Source of the DNA: Ornithodoros turicata
Lineage: Eukaryota > Arthropoda > Arachnida > Ixodida > Argasidae
Direction of reading: 5' to 3'
DNA length: 64,000 nt
NCBI RefSeq assembly: GCF_037126465.1
Contig: NC_088204.1
Coordinates: 21,210,804-21,274,803 of the forward strand
The notes under the pieces were generated by a model. It saw only the letters and a program-made list of their open reading frames with translations, was not told the origin of the DNA and ran no database searches. Position numbers and translations under genes: made by a program. Positions 56,401 through 64,000 of this stretch are shown here, in pieces (position 1 is the first letter of the stretch; the number at the start of each line of letters is the position of its first letter).

Positions 56401-59400
56401 TTTTCAGCTTTCCAACCAATGAAGTCTTGAAATATGTGGCGCTATCAATCAGCCTATCCTCACTATTTGCCCCCCTTCACAACATGGGCAGCGCCATTTT
56501 GGGTGGCAAGTGGATTGGATGGGATTGAAACGGATACCTCTCGCAATCTGTAAAAGTAGTGGATTGTTGGTGCAAATTTGATAAGCGCCACCTAGGGAGC
56601 GTAAGGCACGTCGGGAATTGTCGTCTGCTTCCGTCGTTGTATCGCTGCCGGCAGAACCACCTGCTGGGACACATTCTGTTGTCGGTATGATTTTTAAACA
56701 AATCTACATGAATAGTTGGAATATAAGAGGCAAGAATGTTTATATCCATGAAATCCAGCTGTTAAAAATAAGATTGTACCGTACAGCGCCGTTTTTGTTA
56801 CGATTTCGTTGTGATCGCCGTGTTCACTAGGCCTAACACCGGCGACAAAACGTATTATTTTCAGTTATATATCGATGGATGAGCATAAGTTGAAACTGAT
56901 TACCGAGAAATTTATATTAGGATGTACATTTGCAGCGTAAAATCAGGTTAGTCTGTGAAAATTTTTTGTCACGAAATCCCCTCTTCACTGTGTTTGTTTT
57001 CGTCGCCATTTTGGGTGGCAGTATGGTGTCATGGCGACCCCCTTGGTAAAAAGCAAACCAAACAGAGGAGCGAAACTGTGATTGAGAGGTCGAGCCTCTT
57101 TTTGTGACTCCTCCCAATGGCCAGACTCCCTTTTAATATACGGCTCTGACCCGGGCGGATGAGTAGCTCCACCGCTAGCTTCCAAATGCGGAGCTTGGAA
57201 GTGGTGCCTATACATGGTCGTTGTAATCTAGTAGGTCGTGCCTCAGAGTAACAGAGACATCTCGTGGAGCACACACTATCGTTTTGTGTACACTAAGGGC
57301 ACGTTAAGTAGCAGATCCAGAGCGCAGGGAGCGTGCTCCTTTTTACTAAACGGTGTCGCTCTTTTTCGGGAGTGTGGCATTCTTGGTGAACTCTCGTGCT
57401 CCAGCTTGCAGGTCGGAGCGAATAAGTACTGCTCCTGGTCCGTGACGCATGGAGGAAGGCGAGGCCTGATAACCAATAAGCCGCCTTGGAAACTTCGCCT
57501 GAGCGCGTTTCGTGCTCGTGGCTCTGGAAGGCTGTTCAGTAGACGCAACGGAGTACAAGGGGCAGAGGACACCTAGCGCATTGGGCAGCGCCTCTATTTA
57601 ACGCGGCGTAAGATAAGACGCTGTTGTGCTCGATACCTGACTGAGCAAAAACATGATATGCTATACCGAGCCTTTGCGCCCAAGCTGCACTGCAGCACAT
57701 GCACGACACCCTCCCGGATAGTTCTCCTAACGCTCTTGATGCAAGCGTCACCAACAACATCATCAGCAACTGGGTCCCATCACTTACATAGCCGAAACAT
57801 ACCGTATTCACTCGCATATTTTGTGCACTCTTTCTATAAAAAATCGGAAAAGTTGGGGGTGCACAAATTGCGCGAGAACGTTCGTTACATATTAGAACAA
57901 AACAAAATTTACAAAAATTACAAATTACAAAAAATTACAAAAATGCACAAATTTACAAAGTTAATTTGTGCATTTTCTCCAGGCTCTCATTAGAGCCGAT
58001 ATTGATGTTACCACTGCACTGCGCAAGTGTGAAAGAAGTACCCAAAAAACATGCAACCGCTAACAGTCGGGAGGCAAAATGACGGCCCACTACCGCTCAT
58101 ATACCGGTGAAATACGTCGAGACGCTGCTGGAAGATGCCGCTAGTTGTACTTGACAACCGAAAGCATGCTACGTTCACCAACTTTGTCGTGTTGTGCTGT
58201 AAGGTTTCTCATAGCGTGTTTGACCAGAGTTTCTTTTCCGTGTCTGGTAGTTGCGAGTGACAGTATCGTCCATCGCGTCAGTGGACCATCGCACGAAAGT
58301 ACGCAAAACAAACAAAAGCACCGCAATATCTTCGGTAGCACCGATGGCATTGCGAAAAGCAATCTCCACAGTCTCTGCCAGATCAGTCGGTGCCAGACAT
58401 CTGCGCGCGAAAATGCAGTTGCACATTTATTTATTTCTCTAGTCAGTTTTTAGTGCTAAACTAAGGGTGCGCAAATTAGGTAGGTGACTACTACAACTAG
58501 GTAAATACGGTAAATGACCAGGCGGTATTAAAGTGGATGTACAAATTAATTTTTCTATTTGACGTTCTGTACTGTCAGTATAACTTTGCATTTCAACCTT
58601 AACAAATCATACGCTGGCGTGCAAGGAACAGCCAATACTAACCAGAATCCTGCGAGATGCCCCCACAAAAGCTTCTAGAGCGCACACGCTAGTCCTCAGA
58701 AATAGAGTACAATCGCAAGTTGTCCTTGCATACGCTAATGTTGCGCACGAGCACTGGCGGCAATGCTGCCTCATAGTTAGAGCCTGAAGTTTTTGGGAAA
58801 TATTTTTATCTAAATTCGGGAGGTAAAAATCGGGTAAATAAACAAGTGCTCCAAATTCACGCGAATTCGGGTGGAATAACTTCCAGTACGCTAAACTTCG
58901 GGAAAAAATGGGGCTCAATTACTCAAACTAACTGAACTGGTTCGGTACAAATTGTGGTGTAACTGCGTCTGCTACTAAACAGGTTAACGTGCATTCCAAC
59001 AGACGTCTCAGTGAGGGCAATTTGCTGGGTAAAAATCGTGTTTCACCCTAAAGACGCAACCTTCAAATCCGGGTGCAAATTCGGGGAAAAATTGGGTTAA
59101 ACCTGAAAACTTCAGGCTCTACTTATAGCCTGAGGAAGCAATAGTGTACAATCTCGTAAAACTTTCTAAACAACTACAACTTCAGTTTTTGTGATGATGA
59201 CTGGCATGTTTCATCGTCAGAGGCAACACTCTACCTAATTTCTGATTGTAATTTGGTGAAAATATAATAATGAGCCTCACAGTTGGGACCAAAGTTTTTC
59301 ATTGTCCAGAAATGGTTAGCAGTGCTCTTAGGGTAGAGCATCGCCGATACGGGTGTTGGGGGGTTTCAAACAGCTGGCTTGTGTAAACATAGTCAAAATA

Positions 59401-61375
59401 CCGTCTCATGGTAGCCATGGGACAGATATACATCAAAATGTGGGACAAAGTTCAGCTGACAAGTTCAGATGACAAGTTGCTCAAATCAGAATTCTGGTAT
59501 CCTTCACACAACAGATAGCATTTAGACAAACTTTACAGACGTCACTGCTGCCATGAAATCGCTCACTGCTCGTCTGCACTCCCCTAATTCCCAGCTAAGA
59601 TACGTGCGAGCATGTACCTCCAGCTCAGGAGTGCATTACCTTGGGTTTGGATGGCTTTGGCTTTGTAGGTGGCGCAACTTTGTGCCTCTCCGAGTGGTAG
59701 AGGTCGCCACTGCCCTCGTTCCATTCGTCAGCTCGGTTCTGATAGCTGCCTCCATACATTCGGTTGTCAGTCCAGCCTAAGGAATAAACGCGTCTATTTT
59801 ACATGATACCCCACACCTGCACTGCTACGGGAACACCACAGAGGATTGTGTGTAGCACTGACCAAGGCTCTATTACTATGACATTCATCTTGCTCGAAAC
59901 AGTCTAAGCAAGTGTCTTGCAAGTTAATATTCCTAGTTGGCCAAGGGAAGTGTGACAAAGCAAAAGGGGGAAAGGAAGACAAGACAGGAAAGGGCAAGAC
60001 ATCACCTGTCTCCATTGTGAGAGACTCCTGCGATCCTGTCTCTGCCGTAGCATGCACGCAAAAAACACTAATGTCACATGTGCACACACACACCCTCTTT
60101 TACACAGATGATTACTCTACTCTCTCTCTCTCTCTTAATGAAGAATCTTCAGTCTTAAAGTACAAGCGTTTTACTTGAAAGTGAACATCTTCGACACAAG
60201 TGTGTCTGGTTGGGTGAGAACTATGATAGTAACGAAAATCTCCAACCAAGGTACAGGACGAGGATACCAACCGTTTCGGAGCCAGTTCGGCTCTTTCCTC
60301 AGGGGTGACTGTAGTGGCCGTTGGCAGCAGCGTTCTTGCCGTTGTTCGAATTTCGTGAACTCCGAAACGTCGGGTATCCCCGTCCTGTACCTTGGTTGGA
60401 GATTTTCGTTACTATCAAAGCGTTTTACTGCTTTCATAATGTAATGTAGCCGTGGTACAATGGTGGTAGCTCTAGCTTGGCTCTTTCGCCACTTTTCGAT
60501 ACACTCACGAGCGACACCTCCCATTGGATATCTTAGCGGAAGAAAAAGCAAAATACTGCGCATGGGGCCAAGTAAGCCACACAGCATTTGCACAGCCCTG
60601 GGATACTGGGAGTGGCATACTACGCACATGGCAGACGAGACCTTTGACACTGTCGTCTGCTACGGAATACCATGTGGCTGCACCACAGGATATCTCTCAT
60701 TGTTAGAAGAAAAAAAAAAAAAGAAGGGGGACATGAACGTTCAGCACTTGCACTGCCATCGCAGCAGAAGGCTATGACACTTTACATATCTTCCACTGAA
60801 GTATTCTAGGAAATGCCGCTCATGTGAATACACAGTCAGCTGATGCTGCTTCAGTGAGGCCTACCCTCTCAAGGTAAGATAGTGCAGCTAACTACATAGT
60901 TAGGGGTCGTCAACAGTACATTACGTGTACAAAATGGACCTGTACCATAACATCGCTATGACTACCAATGCTATGCTAACAGTGACCATAAAAACTTTCT
61001 TTCCTCTCCGAGTAGAGGGTTTCGTGGTCACTGTTCACCATGCAGAATAACACATTCTTACAATTAAACAGCAAGATGAAACCTTCCTTGTGCTCAACGA
61101 CCTGGACGAATGAATGCTTAGCAGCAGTACATGCATTCCCGCCAAGCCTTAAATAGGCTTGGGAGACTAAACAGCTGCAAGCAAGAAACAAAGGGAGATA
61201 GAAGAAAAAGAGCTGGTGCAAAGACACATCCTAGAGTGAGGGATTCCATGTTCATTTCAACCTGAAGAGAGAGAAGGCCCCTTCTTCAGCCCCAGGCCCG
61301 AGGAAGAGAAATCAGGTGGCGCAGGCTCCGGAGGCGGCGGGTATGCCCCGTACGCTTGAAGGAAGTCGCAGCTGG
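44260..61375 (-). CDS. p190-type RhoGAP, C-terminal part, nine exons found
   Basis: This is a minus-strand gene, read 61375-61262, 59776-59640, 54979-54691, 54069-53833, 50428-50138, 48990-48908, 48833-48720, 47205-46842, then one exon not found, then 44458-44260 with the stop. The first eight join in a single frame with matching phases. The last two carry a RhoGAP domain: ATPLFVDKCIRFIEEEGLDS, then the arginine-finger segment EGIYRVPGN, VNAVATALKDFF, and at the end MDSKNLAICWWPTLLP. The C-terminus (FRFLYCNQEEVLKV, stop) matches the ending of Drosophila RhoGAPp190 in style. Upstream exons form the linker of p190 proteins, with an acidic/basic region and a KKEERKKAREDEK coiled coil. The N-terminal GTPase and FF domains of p190 would lie right of the window. 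The product accelerates GTP hydrolysis by Rho GTPases near membranes and the cytoskeleton. Introns carry many MITEs. Confidence 0.8.
44640..44935 (-). pseudogene. mariner-like transposase N-terminal remnant
   Basis: The minus-strand frame 44863-44672 contains WTRKFRDGVHSITDLRRPGQ followed by a VTPEHIAAAETIVKENRHV segment, the helix-turn-helix linker region of mariner-type transposases (SETMAR-like). The catalytic DDD part is absent and stops surround the segment. It lies in the last large RhoGAP intron. Confidence 0.6.
44938..45093. repeat. 156-bp foldback hairpin
   Basis: The two arms (44938-45013 and about 45023-45093) are near-perfect inverted copies with landmarks ctcgctt/aagcgag, tccctgaggga, and gctttggcaatgcattg. 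Only about 10 bp lie between them, so RNA from either strand would form a long hairpin. Confidence 0.7.
45576..45876. mobile_element. MITE, relative of 57801-58511 (copy 1)
   Basis: The block cagcagcgtctcgacgtatt and the following ggtatatgagcggtagtggg are shared in reverse complement with 58080-58135. The right end GCGAGTAAATAC near 45875 matches the terminal repeat of the second copy. The left end was not fixed. Confidence 0.5.
46296..46840 (+). pseudogene. Unknown plus-strand ORF pair with a frameshift
   Basis: A frame starting at ATG 46296 (MDRFHNCLWYDLDSAGEGDF) stays open to 46574 and overlaps a second frame (about 46541-46840) encoding a basic, protein-like sequence: VPSLVVTPDEYHKERRSSTK, KRRFFHWRGLKRNSLYKVVK, VDWRKVLYELPQSKQ, ending KSLPC stop. 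One base shift would be needed to join them. It lies antisense within a RhoGAP intron and ends beside exon h. I do not recognise the protein. It may be a transposon-derived or processed-pseudogene remnant. Confidence 0.35.
46842..47205 (-). CDS. RhoGAP p190 exon h (GAP domain, arginine finger)
   Basis: The exon is bounded by CTGTAG|GAGCGG and GCAG|GTTAGC. It encodes the end of the coiled coil and the first half of the RhoGAP domain, with the catalytic Arg in GIYRVPGN and the VNAVATALKDFFSKRLPPLL helix. Confidence 0.85.
47206..48719. other. RhoGAP intron, nothing else recognised
   Basis: Only short frames are present. A minus-strand frame at 48334-48594 has no splice context or recognisable domain. 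Confidence 0.5.
48720..48833 (-). CDS. RhoGAP p190 exon g (charged coiled coil)
   Basis: This 114-bp exon is bounded by TTCCAG|CTGGG and GAAG|GTATGA-type donor. It encodes LGGMLRNRAESEKSTRKKEE and a run of Lys/Glu/Arg typical of a single charged helix leading into the RhoGAP domain. Confidence 0.7.
48908..48990 (-). CDS. RhoGAP p190 exon f
   Basis: This 83-bp exon is bounded by TTCCAG|CCAAG and AAGG|GTACGT. It encodes KPKLEQSLSCVAATDDGSSY and is phase-consistent on both sides. Confidence 0.65.
48991..50137. other. RhoGAP intron
   Basis: It contains an (AC)n run at about 49458-49474 and a poly(A) run at 49492. No gene or element ends were recognised. Confidence 0.5.
50138..50428 (-). CDS. 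RhoGAP p190 exon e
   Basis: The exon is bounded by TTGCAG|CAGTGG and CGT|GTGAGT. It encodes an acidic DLSEEEDDEEGVGGD cluster followed by a basic KHKHGQKRSFRLKRRK cluster, possibly a polybasic membrane or nuclear targeting region. Confidence 0.7.
50602..51013. mobile_element. hAT-like MITE, copy 1 (uninterrupted)
   Basis: This 412-bp element has inverted ends CACGACCCACTAGATTA and TAATCTAGTAGGTCGTG. The flanking 8-mers ctgtaggc and ccataggc match at six positions. It is closely related to the interrupted copy at 56011-57240 and preserves the site where that copy was hit. Confidence 0.75.
51058..51284. mobile_element. 227-bp foldback element
   Basis: Arms of about 70 bp, CAGAACTTCACCGCGTTACG inward from the left and its complement from the right, enclose an 85-bp loop. 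Identity is high but imperfect. The target duplication is not clear. Confidence 0.65.
51781..52533. mobile_element. TTAA-flanked MITE
   Basis: The element 51785-52529 has ends AGGGGCACTAAAATGTAAAA and GCATTTTAGTGCCCCT. TTAA stands at 51781-51784 and 52530-52533. It is the same general type as the elements at 1912 and 62492. Confidence 0.7.
52849..53538. mobile_element. pogo/Tigger-like MITE
   Basis: The inverted ends are CAGTGCAATCCCACTAATTC and GAATTAAAGGGATTGCACTG. TA precedes the left end, and TG follows the right where TA is expected. No transposase is present. Confidence 0.55.
53641..53656. repeat. (TA)n microsatellite
   Basis: A short TA dinucleotide run in a RhoGAP intron. Confidence 0.7.
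53833..54069 (-). CDS. RhoGAP p190 exon d
   Basis: The exon is bounded by ACCAG|GCTCAG and CACAG|GTATTG. It encodes SDSDSEWSSLERR, a basic stretch and a Gly/Pro-rich region (IPSFEGGGGGG, VPPLPPYPGG). The acceptor has a weak pyrimidine tract but is the only one that keeps phase. Confidence 0.65.
54691..54979 (-). CDS. RhoGAP p190 exon c
   Basis: The exon is bounded by TTTCAG|CCGGG and AAGG|GTGAGA. It encodes PGKLNLKQFDHLTDAITRLN, an acidic TPESTDDYTQDG segment and a basic end with RSLARRHASRERFEKG. Confidence 0.75.
56011..57240. mobile_element. hAT-like MITE, copy 2 (interrupted)
   Basis: The ends CACGACCTACTAGATTATAA and its complement match copy 1 at 50602-51013. The flanking 8-mers tctcggag and cctcagag match at six positions. 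A second element is inserted at 56333-57148. Confidence 0.75.
56333..57148. mobile_element. hAT-like element nested in MITE copy 2
   Basis: The 816-bp element has perfect inverted ends of 33 bp starting CAGAGCCGTATATTAAAAGG and an exact 8-bp duplication ACCCGGGC at 56325-56332 and 57149-57156. No transposase frame is visible. Copy 1 of the host MITE shows the corresponding empty site. Confidence 0.9.
57801..58511. mobile_element. MITE with ACCGTATTCACTCGC end (copy 2)
   Basis: The left end ACCGTATTCACTCGCATATT is loosely inverted to the right end (GGTAAATACGGT at 58511). The interior at 58080-58135 is shared with 45590-45650 in opposite orientation. No coding sequence recognised. Confidence 0.5.
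58778..59121. mobile_element. MITE with TAGAGCCTGAAG ends (copy 1)
   Basis: The ends are TAGAGCCTGAAGTTTTTGGG and AAAACTTCAGGCTCTA. The interior carries several cgggtaaa and aattcggg words in both orientations. Flanks ctcatagt and cttatagc match at six of eight bases. Confidence 0.7.
59640..59776 (-). CDS. RhoGAP p190 exon b
   Basis: The exon is bounded by CCTTAG|GCTGG and CCCAAG|GTAATG. It encodes GWTDNRMYGGSYQNRADEWN and a Pro/Lys-rich end (KVAPPTKPKPSKPK). Phase matches both neighbours. Confidence 0.7.
60225..60416. repeat. 192-bp foldback
   Basis: The arms 60225-60281 and 60361-60416 are near-identical inverted copies (GATAGTAACGAAAATCTCCA inward), with a loop of about 80 bp, in a RhoGAP intron. 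Confidence 0.65.
61262..61375 (-). CDS. RhoGAP p190 exon a (first in window)
   Basis: The exon is bounded by GAAGCAG|CCAGC and TTCAG|GTTGAA. It encodes SCDFLQAYGAYPPPPEPAPP and SSSGLGLKKGPSLSS. It begins in phase 1, so an upstream exon must exist. Confidence 0.65.
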
Positions 61376-61881
61376 CTGCTTCAGCAACGATCAGTCACAC
61401 AACAACGAGTGCCATACAGAATAAGAAAGAGAGGAGGTGGAAGAGACAGAGGGAGAGGAAGAAAGAGAAACAACATGAGGTCAAGCACAAGTTATGGATG
61501 CAATGACATCGTTCAAATTGAAGGGTTCATGAGGGCAGTGAATTGTGGGAGAGTTACTTAAGTTATGAAGTTGGCCATGCATTAACCCTTTGAAGGGTAC
61601 GGACACACCAGTGCATCCAAAGGTCTCTGTTTGAATTTTTGCGCCCTCACTTTATGGTGCTGCAGTGCTGCTCTGAGAGCGATGTTTGCCTGCTTGAGGC
61701 TTCTCCGGGGAATTGTGGAGCCGTCTGTGGGCCATTTTTACAAGTATACTGGTAATACCGCTGGAGGGTGAGCATCGCCCACACTTCATATGGCGGCTCA
61801 GGGAAGCCGAACGTGTATAAGGCGCTTTGGCTGCGCCTACAGGCAATGCAGCAGGCTTAGCTACGAAAAACACCGAATTCA

Positions 61882-62214
61882 TAGAGCCTGAAGTTTCAGG
61901 GTTTTACGCGATTCTTCCTCAAATTTGCACCCCGAATTGAAGTTTGCCTCTTTAGGGTGAAACCCGATTTTTACCAGGCAAATTGCCCTCACTGAGATGT
62001 CCGTAGGAATGCACACTAACTTTTTTGGCGGCAAATGCAGTAGATGCAGCAAACCAGTATAGTTAGTTTAAGTAACTGAGCCTGATTTCTCACTGAATTT
62101 AGCATACTGGAAGTTTTTCCACCCAAATTCACATGAATTTAGAGCCCATGTTTATTTACCCGATTTTTACCCCCTGAATTAAAAAAAATATATTCCCGAA
62201 AACTTCTGGCTCTA
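61882..62214. mobile_element. MITE with TAGAGCCTGAAG ends (copy 2)
   Basis: The ends are TAGAGCCTGAAGTTTCAGGG and AAAACTTCTGGCTCTA, with an exact 8-bp duplication CGAATTCA at 61874-61881 and 62215-62222. It is in the opposite orientation to copy 1 at 58778. Confidence 0.8.
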
Positions 62215-62487
62215 CGAATTCATATGCGTTGAGTGTGACAAAGGCCTCTCCGTGCCACCGTGCCTTCGAGTAGTACCTCACACTCGCAAAACTTTGTAGA
62301 CAAGACCACAAAACGTGCCCTGTTATACGTAAGTGAAAATATGGGCAATATGACTATCAAAGGCTTATGGAATATTTGTAGGAATATTCTATAAATAACT
62401 TTCCAAAACTCATCAGGTGTGTACCTTGTTTATGAAGCCTTTCCCATTTTGGCACACAGTTGTAATTTCTGCCCACCCTTCAAAGGG

Positions 62488-62840
62488 TTCAAGGGACCAT
62501 GAAGAGATCCCCGAAGATTGTGAGTTTTCGGTAGAGAATGGCTCTCAAGGAGGACTTTTCAACAGATGCAATTCACGCACACAAAAAAAAAAAAAGAAAA
62601 GAAAATCAAGCGGCTGCCTGACACACCCCATAGAAGAGACTTGACTTGCATCATTTGCTCACTTCAAGGTTCACACTGTCGGGTCACAGCAGTCATCTTT
62701 TTCGGCTGTGGGTTTTAGTTAATGTCTCTGTTATTGCCACCAACGCTTTGTTCATGCTCCTCATGATAAATATATTAGTGGCCAGAAATGCGTTACATAT
62801 GGCTACAGAGGTCTTGAGGATTTCTTCATGGCCCCTTTAA
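62488..62840. mobile_element. TTAA-type MITE, relative of 1912-2720
   Basis: The ends are AGGGACCATGAAGAGATCC and GGATTTCTTCATGGCCCCT. TTAA follows the right end, and a mutated TTCA precedes the left. The interior gagttttcggtagagaatgg matches gagttctcggtggagaatgg at about 2226. Confidence 0.6.
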
Positions 62841-64000
62841 TATTGAGGAAACAGATTCCAAAGAAACATAAATTGATCTGGCACTGAGGTTACCCTTAAA
62901 TTTATAACTCTCTGAAGAGGAATCCGTGAGGAATTCAATAAATTGTGCCACATATAGGGGCACATCATGGTGCTAGCCGCAAGCATTACAAATTCTGGGG
63001 ATGTTTAGAAACTCCAAAAAATTTTAAAGCTCCATAGTCTTTCCGTAATAGGAAAAAAGAAAAAAAGAGAATTTGGGTCACCTAGGCCAGTACTAAGGGC
63101 ATACACCTCCATTCCACCACGATCCTTTGATACTCTTTCTGGTCACGAAACTCCACCGTAGAACAATAGGTCAGGTTTGCCTACGGCAAACCCCCGCTGC
63201 TCGGAGGTGCATGCATCTGTAGTTGGGGAGAAAATGCCGGCTGATACTGGACAACACCTCTGTTTCTGCCTGTGTTTTGACCAGTGTAGACGCTTGTTTC
63301 TGAAATGCACGTGCATCCTTGGACTGTGAGTAAATTTCGGCTGGAAATCTCTGCATGCCGCAAACGTGTCGTGTCGCTCAGGATATGATAGTTCTGGTGA
63401 AAAGGTGTCGTTTTTTGCGTTGCCGGCCAATGCCATCGAGTGAGAGGAGTTCAGAAAACAGCTTAAGCGCTTCTTTCTTTTTTTGTGAGATGTCGGCTGC
63501 ACTTTGTTTCCCATTAGGAGAAGATGAAGCTTAACCCGGCTACTCCGAGATCACACCCTTGCCGCAGGTGGCAGAAAAGATTCACCACTCACGATGAGCA
63601 GTCCAAACAAGTCTCGCCATCCAAGGCAGCAAGACATTTAGACATTACATGAGTTGCACTAGAACACTGTTTTTTGCTGATTAACATAACTGATGGTGTA
63701 AAGCCCAGTACCATTCATGGCCATGATGTTCTGTGATATAAAGTCTTCAGTGCCACAGCCATTGATTGTGATCACTAGAGCGCCGATAAATATGCGCTCA
63801 CAACTGCTGAAATATGCATGCAACTATGCACTGAAAAGCTTCTAAATATGCAGTCAAAATCCTCAATATATGCAGTGTTTTTCATTGTTTTTGGTACGAA
63901 AGCAATGCACCAAATGTCTACGTAAAAAAATGATAATTGTCTAATGGATATAATAGGGTAAAATAAAGCCGCATTCGTTCTGCAGAACAGAGCAAAGAAT
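62841..64000. other. Unassigned DNA at the right edge
   Basis: No conserved coding sequence was recognised. Missing N-terminal exons of the RhoGAP gene could lie here or beyond the window. Confidence 0.4.

Noticed and set aside
60171..60650. Minus-strand 159-codon ORF across 60171-60650
   Set aside because: Most of it is translation of the foldback at 60225-60416 and its flanks; no domain recognised.
1..64000. A bacterial-style defence or biosynthetic cluster
   Set aside because: The window is eukaryotic, genes are spliced and functionally unrelated, and no co-oriented gene set suggests a linked system.

Overview
This is a eukaryotic window, most likely from a tick or another parasitiform mite. 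The evidence is spliced genes with GT-AG introns, an M13 (neprilysin-like) metalloprotease of the type greatly expanded in ticks, a p190-type RhoGAP whose C-terminus ends in the arthropod style, a tRNA-derived SINE resembling the tick Ruka type, and very dense non-LTR, BEL/Pao and MITE content. No species can be named from the sequence alone.

Layout. 1-16.4 kb is repeat-rich and largely gene-poor. It holds a TTAA-flanked DNA transposon (1.9-2.7 kb), an orphan exon-like ORF (2.8-3.1 kb, minus), a LINE 3' remnant, a 4.1-kb foldback element carrying a nested hAT-like insertion (5.0-9.1 kb), a decayed Myb/SANT-like ORF, a SINE and an ancient 0.8-kb tandem duplication. 16.4-27.7 kb is a nested transposon pile: a decayed minus-strand LINE split by an 818-bp BEL/Pao mini-element, then a plus-strand LINE 3' remnant, then a TA-flanked DNA transposon split by a 5.7-kb full-length LINE with both ORFs open and an 11-13 bp target duplication.

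27.9-33.6 kb is a complete six-exon M13 metalloprotease gene (plus, 719 aa by my splice model). 34.7-36.1 kb is a pogo/Tigger-like element with a nested hAT MITE. At 37-38.8 kb (minus) lies a WKF-domain (C7orf50-like) gene with an expanded repetitive lysine-rich N-terminus. About 950 bp away and divergently transcribed is a two-exon gene of unknown function (39.8-41.4 kb, plus). 44.3-61.4 kb holds the C-terminal part of a p190-type RhoGAP gene (minus): nine exons were located, eight of which join in a continuous frame, and one internal RhoGAP-domain exon was not found. Its introns are filled with MITEs, foldbacks and a mariner remnant.

The cellular genes do not form an operon-like unit. I see no unambiguous new multigene system. 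The most useful leads are an M13 protease with a Tyr at the position expected to hold the transition-state-stabilising His, the repeat-expanded WKF protein, the unknown 520-aa protein, and a set of nested transposons whose insertion order and target duplications can be read directly.
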